Below are positions 45,932 to 58,516 of a DNA stretch of 64,000 nt, in pieces. Made by a program: the position numbers and the translations under genes. The notes beneath the pieces are model-generated. The model was not told where the DNA came from. It did no database searches and was given only the letters and a program-made list of their open reading frames with translations. Position 1 is the stretch's first letter. Each line of letters begins with the position of its first letter. The DNA is from Falciphora oryzae (Eukaryota > Ascomycota > Sordariomycetes > Magnaporthales > Magnaporthaceae): NCBI GenBank assembly GCA_000733355.1, contig JNVV01000022.1, positions 62,001 to 126,000 of the forward strand. Reading direction: 5' to 3'.

Positions 45932-46899
45932 ACGCAATGAAGTACTGAGGGGTGGAAGACGATGAGTGGCAATGATATCTATGTCTTGCCTACAATATTC
46001 TTCACCTTTGAGAGACGGTCACCCTTTTTACTGGCCGCATGACACACCCTTGCCCCCATTTCCCCCCGTTGTCTTCCCTCATCTGCTTCCTATCATCGTT
46101 TTCACGAATATGCGCTGGGATTGTCGGACGGGGAGGCTAGAGTAGTCTGGTGCTGCCTTGCTTGGGAGACACCCGACATAGGAGGGGAAAGGGGAATTTT
46201 GCTTTTTGTTCTCGGTACATGACCCATAGATCTCCATCACGTTGAGCAAGGCACACTTTTTTATGGCGTATGGCCTTTGTATTTTGTACGATTATCACAC
46301 GACAAAGGGGATGAGAAAGAAGAGAAGGAACGTGAGACTGACGGGGCATGACGTGTCGAGAAAAGAAAACGGCCCAGGCCAAACTTGCTTGTTCCAGACG
46401 GCAATAGATTGATTACCTGATGGAGGTAAGGAAGATAGGTCCATACCTAGCTGCCAGGTTTGTTCGCTAGGGAGCTTGGTATTAGACCAAGATTTTCCTG
46501 GTTGCTTGCTGAACAACACTGTCATACGTGCGGCGTTTGCTCTTGATGTGAGTTAGGCGTGAGATTGGTTTTATGCCCCCCTCATCCTATAATTGAAGCC
46601 GTTGCGTCCCGAAATCATAGCGTCCTGATATCCAGAGCAACGTTTGTTGGTCTGCCTACGATTCTCCATTGCCCTCTTTCGCTCGCTCCTTCTCTTTCGG
46701 AATCCTAGCAATTCGCCGCTCTTCGTCACAAATACCGTGTGGTCCCTGCCCACCCACCTGGGCACCCGCCCACAAATTGGCTGAACGTGTTTTCCTTTTC
46801 AGCTAGCCACTCTGCGTTGCTTCTCTTCGTCAGACCGATACTGCTGTCACAGACCAGCACCTGACCGGCTTTATCGGACCTCGCGTCCTGCCAAGCAAG
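45932..46899. other. intergenic region
   Basis: This is 968 bp between RAD16 and the C2H2 gene, both plus strand. It should hold a terminator and a promoter. No gene or repeat is seen. Confidence 0.6.
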
Positions 46900-48357
46900 A
46901 TGGACCGGTCTCTTGATGCGGACTCGCGCGCCCTTGTGCGTCTCAATGACCAGCGTATCCCCTGCCCGGAGTGCAATGTCGTCCTACCCTCCCCCAGGGC
47001 TCTTTTTGAGCACAAGGAGGAGATGATGAAGACGAGGCGCGACCACATGAACTGCGTCAAGTGTAAAATCGCGTTCCATACCCCCCAGGCATACCGTCTC
47101 CATTATCGTCTGGTAAGACCACCCCATAATGCGACCCTGACGTCCTTGCTATTTATCAAGCAGACGAGGGAAAGAAAGAAAAACTGACAAGGTTTCCTGT
47201 TATAGTCTCACATCGCCGAGCAGAAGCTTGAGTGCCCGGCATGCAAGGCCACATTTGGTCACGGGTCCGCTCTCTTGCGTCACCTCGAGAGCGGAGGATG
47301 TGAGCGGCTCGGGGACGCGGCCAAGGCGTACACAAACGTCAAGCGCGAACAGACCATCAACTTTATCCGCGCGCTCCGGGACAGGGACGTTGCGGCCGAC
47401 GCCGGCTACCAGATAGGCCCCGGCAAGCCCGAGGATGACTACGGAGGGTACATCGGCAAGGAGAAGAAAGACTACCAGCTCACGGAGGACGAGGTCGTCC
47501 GCCTCGGCCTCCTCCGCCTCAACGAGGAGTACAGTGACAACAAGGGCGCGTCGTTCAACCGCGAGATCGATTTTCCTCGGCCGGGCACCCGGGGCTACCA
47601 CCATGGCGACTCGAAGCAGCCCGACCTGCTGAGTGAGGAGAACCTGGTCGTTCACAACAGGCCGGACAAGGGCGCCTGGGCCGAGGGCAGCAAGCAGCTG
47701 TTCCCCAACGCGCCGCCGGCCGCCAAGCCGACGCCGGAGGAGCTCTTCAGGCTCTTGGAGCAGGTCGACAAGCGGATGCTGTGCGGGGAGCACGACCCGG
47801 AGGCGCCGGGCTTCAACGTGGCCCGCTACTGGGTCGAGGTCCTGGGCAAGTTCAAGTGCCCGCACCCGCGCTGCGGCAAGTCGTTCAAGGCGGCAACGGG
47901 CCTCCTGGGACACCTCCGGTCGGACGCGCACAAGAGCGCCCCGTTCATCTGCCCGCAGTGCATGCGCAAGTTCGGGTCCATCACGGCGCTGGCGCAGCAC
48001 GCCGAGGCCGAGGGCATCCACTGCACGGTCCAGAAGTCGGAGTCGTACCGCATGTTCCTAATGCAGCTGACGGGCGGCGTCCTCGACGTCAAGGGCAGCA
48101 ACGACGACAGGTCGCTCAAGTACGTCGTCACCGAGCAGGCCAAGCGCGACCTGAGCGGCGGCGTGGAGGGTGTGCTGAGGGTGCTCACGGCGTCCAAGGA
48201 TACGCAGCAGGCGCCGCAGCGGACTATGGCGGCGGCGGCTGCTCCCAAGCTGCTGACGGCTAGGGATCACCACCAGAAGTTCTGCGAGGACTTCAGGAAG
48301 GAGATGACGGAGAAGCACGGGGCGCATGCGGAACAGGCCACGGCCAGCCCATGGTAG
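46900..48357 (+). CDS. C2H2 zinc-finger protein, five fingers
   Basis: Exons 46900-47112 and 47206-48357, intron 47113-47205, 454 residues. Fingers lie at about residues 22 (CPECNVVLPSPRALFEH), 50 (CVKCKIAFHTPQAYRLH), 79 (CPACKATFGHGSALLRH), 288 (CPHPRCGKSFKAATGLLGH) and 319 (CPQCMRKFGSITALAQH). The first three are close together with an intron between fingers two and three; the last two follow a ~190-residue linker with EDDYGGYIGKEKKDYQLTEDE. The finger layout is that of a fungal-specific C2H2 family of unknown role; RNA or DNA binding is possible. The C-terminal ~100 residues (VVTEQAKRDLSGGVEGVLRVL) are probably helical. Confidence 0.85.
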
Positions 48358-48761
48358 TATGTACCCAGGTAGACACGTTCAGCGGGGAGCATGTGTGGTA
48401 CCAGACTCGTGGCATTGGCTGTAGATAAGGATAGCGACCCCAGGAGAAGACGGGCCTGATTCCCTCCACAATGGTCTTCTCAGGCGTTCTGTCCCCAAAG
48501 GCGGCGATACAGATAGGAAAACAGAAAATGAACAGCTAACGCATACTGGAAATCTCGGACTTGACGAGGGACTGTTGTGGTCCTTGAATACTATCCGTAT
48601 GGGGATGCAGGCTGTCGCCTCTCCTCCCGTCGATGGTCATTATTGAATCGCACTCGGGAGAAGGTTGCATAGCTTCAATCACGATGCAAGGGTCCCATTT
48701 GCCTCGTCCATCGGGACTGTGCAGAGGCTGGGAACGCAGCATGGCGTCTATCAAGGCCATC
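48358..48761. other. 3' region of the C2H2 gene, up to the transposon
   Basis: This is 404 bp with no recognised gene. A minus-strand open frame at 48536-48760 has no family match and ends exactly at the transposon edge by chance. Confidence 0.6.
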
Positions 48762-48763
48762 TA

Positions 48764-48786
48764 GGCACGCTGACCTAAAACAATGC
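48764..48786 (+). repeat. left terminal inverted repeat of the mariner element
   Basis: Begins directly after TA. It pairs with 50131-50154, with one inserted G and two mismatches over the first 20 positions. Confidence 0.8.
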
Positions 48787-50106
48787 CTGCACACCATTCC
48801 ACACCCAAACGGATGCGCGTCAAAGCCGTCTGCGATTTTCTAAGCGAAAACGATACGTCCTACCACAAATCCGATGTTTTTCGACGGGCGGGCGTATCTC
48901 ACACGTCGGGTTGGTTTTTATTCCAATCATAAAGAAACCCGCGGTCGCAAACGCCTTTTTTCCGACACCGATATCGAGAAAATGGAACGCGCGATAGTTG
49001 ATAACGGCCGGGACGGCCGGCACCTCCGTTGCGAGGAACTCCCAGCCACCGCCGGCCTCGATATCCAGGCCTCCCGCGAAACGATCCGTACCACGATGAA
49101 AAGAGCCGTATTTCGGCAATGTCTTTCCTGCTCAAGGTCCTACCTTTCTCCTGCTACGAAAGAAATGCGAAAAGAATACGCCCGCGCCGTGCTCGAACGA
49201 TACCCTATCCCCTTGAGTGCTGTTAGCCTACCGACTACCGTATAAGGAAATCTTTTATGGATCAAGTCATAGTGTGTTGTTGTGACCCGAAGGTGCTGAT
49301 CTGCAGAAGAAAACACGGGTTGGCTGCAAGGTTTGTGACGTACCTCGCTGGTCCAAGAACTTTGGTCGATACCTGAACGCCGGGCCAAATTTGGTGGACA
49401 CGCAAGTACCTTAAAAATTCACGAGCTGATTAGCTGAAAAGAGTGCGATCAGCAGTCGGTAGGTCAACAGCACTCAAGGGGATGCCCAAAACTGCACAAG
49501 GCTGGGGGTCCGAAGGTCGCGCCCGGTCCTGGGGAAGGGATTGCCCCGATTGGTTCAAAAAAAAAAAAAAAAAGAAAAAAAGAGAACCCCCTGCCAAAAA
49601 CCTTGAACGAGTGCATTGTTGGGCCGCTGTTGGGCACGGCTTCAAAAGCCCTTTGGTTTGGTACGACGTCCCCGGCGATTCTAACGAGCCTCAAAGTATA
49701 CAGGGACACGATCCTGGAACCTATAGTAGGTTCTTGGCTGCGAGACGGCTGGGATTTCGTCCTGGAGGAAAATAACGGTTCTGGGCATGGCACAGGCAAA
49801 AAGAATATCGTAAGGACCTGGAAAAAAACAGGCCAATTTAACCTATTTTTTTTTTTTTCTCCTCCTTTTTTTTTTTTTTTAACTGTAGTTTTAGCCCAGA
49901 TTTTTTTTTCCCTTATCGGAAAGGTCTGGCAGGCCCCCAAAGAAGCCGTGCGACGGCAGTCGGTTTGGACCGACGAAGAACTTAAAACATTTGCAGAGGA
50001 GGGCTGGCATCGACTTTCACAAGCTCGGATCAATAGTTGGGTTGATTCTATACCGGATCTGTTGGAAAAATGCATCGAGGGGGAGGGAAGGATGGCAGCG
50101 CATTGA
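48783..50106 (+). pseudogene. broken Tc1/mariner transposase
   Basis: The start MPAHHSTPKRMRVKAVCDFL and the helix-turn-helix part (GVSHTSGW) are in one frame that hits a stop after about 48 codons. The rest, GRKRLFSDTDIEKMERAI to KEYARAVLERYP, continues in another frame. The TIR element then interrupts. Beyond it [12 protein letters not shown] and [20 protein letters not shown] are in a further frame, and a shift near 49690 leads to [20 protein letters not shown] with [15 protein letters not shown]. The latter matches the second catalytic region of the family. The end is CIEGEGRM. The stretch with the first catalytic Asp is missing at the insertion. Runs of about 16 A at 49557 and long T runs at 49850-49885 break it further. 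It cannot make an active enzyme. Confidence 0.85.
49208..49482. mobile_element. 275-bp TIR element (MITE-like) inserted in the transposase
   Basis: The left end TCCCCTTGAGTGCTGTTAGC and the reverse complement of the right end TCCCCTTGAGTGCTGTTGAC agree for 17 bases. Both then continue CTACCGACT. Flanks are TA on the left (49206-49207) and TG on the right (49483-49484), compatible with a mutated TA duplication. The interior has no gene. Its size, TIRs and lack of coding fit a non-autonomous Tc1/mariner- or MITE-type element. It must be younger than the host transposon. Confidence 0.8.
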
Positions 50107-50130
50107 AATTTACTCTTTTGGTTTGGTGTA

Positions 50131-50154
50131 TCGTTTTGTTTTAGGTGAACGTGC
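50131..50154 (-). repeat. right terminal inverted repeat of the mariner element
   Basis: Its reverse complement matches the left end through CACCTAAAACAA. It is followed by TA and then host sequence. Confidence 0.8.
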
Positions 50155-50924
50155 TAGGTAACTAGACGAGCGTAGAGTGAGGCTGTCGGTTCTAGCACAC
50201 ATGAACAATACGAGCTTCCATGCATCTGTATCCGTACTACCAAGCAAACACGCTGCCGCTTCTTCCGTTTGATCTCGGGTGCCGGCAAGGAGTTTACCAA
50301 AACAGAATATCAGGCTGCAGGCTGCCGACAGTGTTTGCTTTGGTGGGCCTCCCACCGTCCCTCGCCGCCACCTTTTGTTTGCTTTCTCGCTCGAGTACCT
50401 GCCCCTCTGCCTTGTGCCATGACCATCTCCCTCCCATACACCACAGGATACGGGAGGTCATTAAGCTCTAGAAAGGATCACACCTCAATACCTCGGGCGT
50501 TTCATCATCCTCGTCTCAGTCTGCTCTGAGGAGTACCTAGACCTAGTCCTGATATCAGTGTAGGTTCTGCGTCTGTCGCCATTTGCAATCTGCCCAGCGT
50601 CTACCTACAAGAGTCTGGTCGTCAACCTGCCCGAACAGTCCACCAGCCGGTGGACATCGAGACGCCAGCACCCAGAGATCACCGATCGCAACTTCCGTCT
50701 CGGTCACAACTGGGTCCGTCATATCTGCCCCTCCCATTTTCGGCTCTTACTTCGTTTCTACACTAAGAGGCACATGGCTGCCTGCCCGGTAATTTTCTTT
50801 CTTTTTTCTTTCCTCCTTTGCTAACCCAACCCATAGGATTAGAATCCCCCCCCTTCGCACTCTCCGCCTGGAAGAAAAGCCAAAACCCCTCGACGCCGAC
50901 TTGACCCACGCGTATCTGGGCATC
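50155..50924. promoter_or_regulatory. upstream region of the ZNFX1-like gene
   Basis: This is 770 bp between the mariner element and the helicase start. The last 120 bases are CT-rich (ttttctttctttttt). No gene is seen. Confidence 0.5.
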
Positions 50925-53900
50925 ATGGCTTACCCGGAAAAACGCCAGGGGCGAGGCGGGCGAGGCGGGCGAGGTGGGCGAGGCGGGCGAGGTGGGCGAG
51001 GCGGGCGAGGCGGACAATGTGACCAAGGCTGGGGTGACAAGAATGCCGGACGCGGAGGCCGGGGCAAAGGATCCAAACGCCCGCCAGTGTCCCCGGAAGA
51101 AGAAGATACTCAATCGAAGCACTCCGACTGGAAAGCTCTCCTCCACCGCGCGCCGTCAAAGGGCATAACCAAGAGTAGCGCTGACCTGGAGCGCTTTTGG
51201 GTCATGGCTCGAGAGATCCTGGACAGTCCTGGCCGCAACTGGCACCAATTCCTTGCCCAGGATCTCGTTGCTGATGAGGACAGTCAAGGTCGCCGTCTCC
51301 TTGGGCTCAACTATGTCAAGTCAACGCTCGAGATAGTCTCTGAGGACAGCCCCAGGTACATCCAGGTCATGCGGCCGTTCCTCCAGGTCATCACTCACCG
51401 CAGCCTGTTGGATTCACTCTCCATCGATACATATGTTGGCACGCTGTACAACTTCATCAGTGGTGCTAACGGTGACCGAGGAATTGCTTTCCTGATCAAC
51501 ATCTGCCACGAACTAACCAAGCTATGCGGCCACCGCGCGACGGCGCCGACAGACAGCAACGACCTGCTACGCCTGATTGTCGAGGCACTCCACCAGCTTC
51601 TTCTCAGGGAGCTGCGATGCAGGTTGAACCAAGACCTGCCGCAACTGTGCGACAAGCTGGACTACCTCGTCGGCGTCAATCAGCCGGCAGACCATGGGAT
51701 CAACTCGCGAATTCAAACCTCGCGCGGGCTGATGAGCCGGGCGGCAAGGCTCGCCGAGAAAACCAGCAATCAAAGCGACACTGGCGGCAAAGCTAACATC
51801 CAATCCACCTTCCCTTTGGACATGGTCCTTCCAGGTGGGCGACACGACAACGACCACTCGGACATTGCCAAGGTGCAGATCTTCCCGACCACAGGCGAGG
51901 TCATGAGCAACAGTCCCGGGTTTCTTCCATCCACGAATTGGCTTGAGCCGCACTTTCTCAACGACCCAGTCCAACGGCACCTGGACACACATTTTCGGCT
52001 CGTGCGTCATGATATCTTCGGGCCCCTCAGTCGATTCCTCCATGACCTGATCTCGCAGAATTGTTCGCTCTCCTGGCTCCGCGCCCAGAGAGATATGCGT
52101 GCTCACGGATATGGTCAAGCCCGGATCCAGCGTCGCCTGTCTGTCGACAAAGACCATGGCCTCGAGGCTGCGGTATCGTTTCTCCCACCACCAGAGGTGC
52201 GCAAGAAGTCCAAGGCGCAGCAGAGGCTTTGGTGGTCCGCCTCATCGCGTCTGGAAGATGGATGTCTCGCGTGCTTTGTCACATCACAGGGAGCTGAGCA
52301 CTCCATTCTGTTTCTCAACGTTATAGCGAAGACGAAAGAAGGCGACAACAGAGGCAAACAAGATGTTGCCTCCAACCTGACTCCAGACACTGGTATTTCC
52401 AGTATCAAGATAAGACTCGCAACAAAGGCGCCAGCGGATGTAGCTTCGCTAGTCCACGCCTCCATCAGCCAGGCCGAGGGCGTTCTCGTGGAGTTTCCCG
52501 GACTTATCTCAGGAACCTTCACGCCTGTTCTCATGAGCCTTCAGAGGATGATACAGGAGGCTGAAATTCCCTTCTCGCAATGGATCCTGCCTCACGTTTC
52601 GGGTGCAAATGAATCCACCCCGATCCCACCACCTGCGTATGCCCGTCGGCCAGGTTTTCGCTTCAAGCTGGACTGCATCGCCAAGACTGGCCGGCTCCTC
52701 GAGCTTGATCCCGTCACAGCAGGCGATAACCCCGCGTTCCTCGAGACGCTCGAAGCGCGAACCGGGCTTGACGCTGGCCAATGTCAGGGCCTCATCGGAG
52801 CTCTTACCCGAGAGTTCTCCATGCTTCAGGGACCTCCTGGAACTGGCAAGTCGTATGTTGGTGTCCAGCTGACGAGAGTGCTTCTGGGGTGCAAGTCGGC
52901 GGCCAACCCGATTGGACCCATCATCGTCATATGCTACACCAACCACGCGTTGGATCAGTTCCTCAAGCACCTCCTGGACGTTGGCATCGAGAAGATTATC
53001 CGAATCGGCGGCCGATGCCGCTTGCCTGAGCTGGAGGGAAAGAACCTGCGCCTTGTTAGCCGGAACATAGACAAGACAAGAGCCGAGACGAGAGAGGTGG
53101 CACAGGCATATAGCGCTCTGGAAGTCTGCGAGGGGGAGATCATGCGTACACTCGGATATCTGCGCGCGCTGCACGGCTCTCAGGGACAGCCCACGTGGGC
53201 GTCGCTGCAGCCATTCCTGCGTCGGCGATACCGAGCCATCGCCGAACAGCTGCAGACCCTGGAGTCGGGAGACTCAGAGGGGTTCATCATGGTCGGCAAA
53301 GATCCCCTCAGTTCCTGGCTAAACGGCCCCGAGAAGGGAGAGCTGGCCGTAGCCGCACGAGAGCGCGGGAATGCGGGAGTCTTGATCCAAGCGGCACAGA
53401 ATGACATCTGGTCCTTGTCCAAGAAGGAGCGGCAGAGAGCTGTCGATCACATCGTGGATGAAGCCCGCCGTCGCTACACTGACGTTATCTGCGAAAAGGT
53501 TGCGCAAGCGGCTTCTACCCGGCAAAAGCAGATTAACGTGTATCGAGATGTCGACCGACGCGCCCTCAGCCAGGCCGACATCATTGGCGTGACAACAACA
53601 GGCCTGGCTCGGGAAATTGACATGCTCCGGCGCCTTGGCTCTAAGATCGTCATCTGCGAGGAGGCAGCTGAGGTCCTAGAGGCCCATTCGATCTCTGCCT
53701 TAGTGCCTGGAGTCGAACATTTTATCCAGATTGGCGATCATCTTCAGCTCAGACCTCAGATTGCAAGCTACGACTTAAGCGTGGAGTCTACGAGGGGGTC
53801 CCGGTACCAGCTCAATCGAAGCCAGTTCGAGCGACGGGCTCTCGGAGAGCCCGGGCTTAAGGCCATCACATTCGCGCAGCTCAACATTCAGCGACGCGCG

Positions 53901-56900
53901 CGTCCGGAGATCTCGAGTCTCATCAGCAGCACATTGTACCCAGGGCTGCGCGACCACGACAGCGTCACTCGCTATCCGGATGTCGTTGGGATGCGCGACA
54001 ACCTCTTCTGGCTTGACCACGGGCACTCTGAAGATGACCGAGCCGGAGACGTCGGGGCCACATCGCGGAGCAACCTCTGGGAGGTGGGCTGGGTTGTCAG
54101 TTTGGTGCGGCATCTGGTGCGCCAGGGCGCATACAGCCCAACTGACATTGCCGTCATCACGCCGTATGTCAGTCAACTGCGGAATCTTCGCAAGGCACTC
54201 GGAGCCGAGCTCGAAGTCTTTGTGAGCGATCGAGATGAGGAGGCGCTCGCTCTAGATGGTCATGGCAATGAGCAGGGGCCCGCTGTCGCCATGGTGGATG
54301 GCAAACCCCTGATGCGCAAGTCACTCGGCGAAGCGATCCGGCTGGCGACGGTGGACAACTTCCAGGGAGAAGAAGCGAAGGTCATCATAATCTCCTTGGT
54401 TCGCGGGAATCCTGAAAACAAAGTTGGATTCCTGCGGACGTCTAACCGCATCAACGTGCTCCTTAGCCGAGCGCAGCACGGCATGTACCTCATCGGCAAC
54501 AGCAAGACATACGTCGGCTCCAACGTTCCCATGTGGACCCAGGTCCATAGCCAGCTGAAGGATGCAAGCCGAGTCGGGCAGGCGCTCAGACTGTGCTGCC
54601 CGCGCCACCCGGGCACCATCATCCAGTGCTCGGGTCCCGAGGACTTTCTTCTCAAGAGCCCAGAGGGCGGTTGCTCGCTGACCTGCGACCGGCGTCTCGA
54701 CCGGTGTGGCCACCGCTGCATGGCAAAGTGCCACTCGGAAAACATGCACAGCGCCTGGCCCTGCCCGCGCGAGTGCGAGCGCATCCGCACCACCTGCGAC
54801 CACGCGTGCCCAAAGCCCTGCGGTTCTAACTGCGGACCTTGCATGGCCTCGATCGACGGGATCAAACTCGCCTGTGGTCACGTCAAAAACGGTGTCCCCT
54901 GCCACGAGACTTTGCACCCGGCCGGCCTGAAATGCTTCGTCAGGGTCAAGAAGACCGTTCCGGGCTGCGGCCACAAGGTTGAGGAGTTTTGCTCCACGGA
55001 TGTGGCGAGCGCGTCCTTCTTCTGCCCAACCAAGTGCAAAGACCTGCTGAGCTGCGGCCACCCTTGCGTTGGAACGTGCCATCGGTGCCGGAAGCAGGGC
55101 GACGACGGCGCGGTTCTATATGAGCATGTGCGCTGCTCGAAGCCTTGTGGCCGGCCGTACACTGTCTGCAACCACGTCTGCAGGAATGTGTGCCATGACG
55201 GTAGCGAGTGTGCGCCTTGCAAGGCAAAGTGCGAGGTATGGTTGAGAAACATTTCCTTCCTATTTCTTCTTTTAGTTCCTTTTCTATCGGGTTTTCTTTG
55301 ATATTATATCCCCCTACCCATTCCAGCAGAGTGGATGATATCTCTTCAGCGTCGCACTGCAAATATGGCAGGAGAAGAGCTCTATGGGAACAGGGTGTAG
55401 AACTAACACAAAGACCTTGCAGGTTCGCTGTCCGCATTCCCGGTGCGGCAAAGGTTGCAAGGAGCCATGCGCTCCCTGCATTGAGCCCTGCACCTGGCGC
55501 TGCGAGCACCAGGGGGCCTGCACGATGCCATGTGCCGCCCCATGTGACCGCCTCCCATGCGACAAGAGATGCGCCAAGAACCTCAGCTGCAGACATCAGT
55601 GCCCTGGTGTCTGTGGGGAGGCTTGCGCCGAGGGATTTTGCCATGAGTGTGGCAGTAAACAGGATGCCATCGTCGACTATCTCGAGTTCAAGAAGTACGC
55701 CGACATCAACCCGGACGAGACCCCTATAGTGGTTCTTGCTTGTGGCCACTTCCTGACAGCGGAGTCACTTGACGGCCTTGTCGGCATGGGTGACGTCTAC
55801 CTGGCGGATGAGAATGGCAAATACACCGGTCTTCGAGACATTTCTTCAGATATGGCCAAGTCAGTCCCCGGCTGTCCTGAGTGCCGCCGGCCTATTCAAC
55901 AGTTTGCGACCAGGCGGTACAACAGGGTCGTGAACCGGGCGGTGATGGATGAGACATCCAAGCGGCTTCTGATCAAAGGGCGCGTCGAACTGCAAGTTCT
56001 CGAGGGAAAGGCTCAGGGTGTCGAGAAGGAGCTCGCTGATACACGCACCTCCTTTTCTCCAGAGTCCTCGAGCAGCATTAGTTCCAGACTCGAGACCCGC
56101 TACAAAGGGGCCAATGAAGTCGTGGCGCTCTCCAGGTCGCTTAAATCCCAGATGAGGGTGGAACACCAACCAGCGAAAAAGCTGCGCGATGCGATCGTCA
56201 AGTCCAAGGGCAAGGACACACCTCAAAGCTACACTCTTTCTGTCGATAGAGACATTTACTTTGGCTCGTTGGTGGTGGAGTTCAGGGGACAGGACATGAT
56301 CATGAGAGACAAGGTCTATCAACACGGAAGGATCAAGAGCGCAGCTGGAACGAGCGAGCAGCAGCGCGACCAGGTGACCAAGGATGGAGTGAACCTCTTG
56401 GTCGGCTGCCAGCGGCTGGCCAGGCAGAGCCGTGCAGAAGACTTCCCCAAGGTTGCCGTCCAGCTCACGCTATGTCATGGCCGCATGGCCAAAGCCCTTC
56501 AGTCGCACTGTCACACCGCGCAAGCCGTGTTAGACCAGGTCGAGAACGCACGGGGTCTGCTCGGCGAGGCGCTCGAGGCGTGCTCCAACCTGCAATTCGG
56601 CGGCGCCGACCAGCTGAAGGCCGAGGTCGAGGAGACGCTTCGGCTGTACAAGGATCACTACGAGGTCGTGACGGCTGAGGAGATGGCATCTATCAAGACG
56701 GCCATGGTCACCGGCGCGAGGGGCATCGCGTCGCATTCGGGGCATTGGTACAAGTGTCAAAAGGGTCATCCTGTGAGTAATACACAAGCAAGCCTGACAG
56801 CCACCGACTTTCTCAAAAGGCTGTGTGCCTTTCTTGGCAAAGCTAACTCGGAATTTCTTCTCCGCGCATATAGTTCGCCATTGGAGAGTGTGGCATGCCC

Positions 56901-56996
56901 ATGGAGCTGGCTCGCTGTCCAGAGTGCGGATCTCGAATCGGTGGACAGAACCACGAATTCGTTAACGGAATCTCGCGAGCGACGGAGATGGAGTAA
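50925..56996 (+). CDS. ZNFX1/Hrr1-like RNA helicase with NF-X1 and RZ zinc fingers
   Basis: Three exons: 50925-55235, 55423-56772 and 56874-56996, 1,927 residues. After MAYPEKRQG, six or more RGG repeats (about residues 9-31) are coded by a GGGCGAGGC minisatellite. A helical region leads to an SF1 helicase. Walker A LQGPPGTGKS lies at about 634-643, and the acidic box is ICEEAAEV at about 909-917. GDHLQLRPQ, VDNFQGEEAKVIIISL and NVLLSRAQHG follow. Next are about eight NF-X1-type cysteine-rich repeats (CGHRCMAKCH, CGHPCVGTCH, CRHQCPGVCG). The last exon completes an RZ finger: HWYKCQKGHPFAIGECGMP, CPECGSRIGG and H. Fission-yeast Hrr1 and animal ZNFX1 of this layout work in RNA-directed heterochromatin and small-RNA pathways. 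The same role here is inferred. Confidence 0.92.
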
Positions 56997-58516
56997 GATA
57001 GTTTGCCTTGGACTGTCGGCAGGAGTAGTTCATTTCCGTCGCAAATGTTGTCGGGATATTTTACTGGTCCTGGGGGGCTTGGACGCGTAATGTATGGAGA
57101 AAGGAAGGTGAGTCTGTTTTGTCGAGACGGATCTGCGTTGGTACTCTGAGTACCGAGGCGGTACCGCTTGTCCTATCTATTGGGTAGGGGCCATAAGTCG
57201 AGCAATGGGTTGCATCGAGGTGGGACCGGTGAGCGGCTCAGCGAGTGTCCTCCCCGCTTGCAACTCTGCAGCAGGGTGTGTAGCTCTGACATAGGGGGGT
57301 GCCATCCAGCTTTGTGGAATGGGGAGAAGAAGAGAAGGGAAATGTGGGATTTGACGGAGAGGAGACTCGAGACACGGGATAATTGTCCTTGGTTGCATCG
57401 AGCAGCACCAGATCTGCCGATTGCGACTCTTGTATGCAGTGGCATTCGGAGATGGATGGACGGAAGACCTTGTCCTGATATATGCAAGATAGCCAGAGCT
57501 TATTTCGACAACAAAATCTGACTGAGATGCTGGTGTCCGTCCGATGCGTTGCACTTTCAAGTACTTGCACCACGCCGTATCCATATTGATAGATACAAGT
57601 GAGACTTAAAAGGGAAAAAAAAAAAAAAAAAGACGTGCAGGCTTTCATCTAGGTTCTAAGCTGATCTCGGGTTCCAGAAATGGCTGGCCATATAAGTTCC
57701 CGATAGATATTTTGTTTTTGTCAAAGTCGAACGAAAGCCCCTTGAGGTCTACTCACCCATGGTGCTACTTTTGCTCGAGCCTGCCCGGCTCAAGACGCAT
57801 GGTTTGTTGACAGCAGCATTGGAACCCGAACGTGAACTGGCTCGTGCTGATCGTAGAAAGAAAATTCGATCGGCATTCCAGGGGTGATCGAGTTGCAAAT
57901 ACATGTTTCTTCTCCCCTGCCTTGGTCCCTCTCCATGTTGAGTCTTGGTTCTCTGTCCGTGGTACGAGAGCCATCGCTCCGCTGGCCGGACAAGAAAGGC
58001 GCGCCCAAAATTTTGGCAGCGCGTTCCACGAGAGGAAGCTACATGGAAAGCAGGCGGGTCCTATCGTGTCCCTCAGGTGGACTCAGATTCCCTACGTCGT
58101 GACCTACTTCTAATCCTGAGCTTCTCTTCTTTCCCCTTATGTCTTTCTCGCCTCCAACCGAACGTCAGCGTACGCATGTCCATCTAGCGAGCACCCCTTT
58201 CCTTCTCTTCTCCATGCGCCTTCTCTAGAACGTGAAGAGAATGGGTCGGTTCATTTATGCTCGGTCCTTCGCGCTAACTCGATTACTCCAAAAGCCACGG
58301 CCTCCAAACCACACACACGGATACGCATACATCTGGCCAAGCTCAGTAGGATTATCCACTGCGACACTGATTCTGAACTACCTCACTCCAATATAGGCTA
58401 ACAAGTCTCGCGAAGCCGTATGTGCTAGGTCCCGACATAGATGGGCCGTTGCCCTGATCTTTTCTCCACCTCTTAGTCCTCGGCATTGACAACACAGTCA
58501 GCCTGGCCCGCCGAAG
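56997..58516. other. intergenic region between the helicase and the micro-exon gene
   Basis: This is 1.5 kb. An A run lies at about 57617-57632. The right half is CT-rich and may be the promoter and leader of the 58517 gene. The minus-strand open frames at 57173-57648 and 57765-58029 match nothing. Confidence 0.5.

Larger units (their letters stand above)
48764..50154 (+). mobile_element. degenerate Tc1/mariner-type DNA transposon
   Basis: The ends are GGCACGCTGACCTAAAACAA on the left and, as reverse complement on the right, GCACGTTCACCTAAAACAAA. They are flanked on each side by TA (48762-48763 and 50155-50156), the target duplication of Tc1/mariner elements. The total of 1,391 bp includes a 275-bp inserted element (49208-49482) and A/T homopolymer expansions, so the original was about 1.1-1.2 kb. 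The single decayed transposase gene inside reads left to right. No second copy is in the window. Confidence 0.85.
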
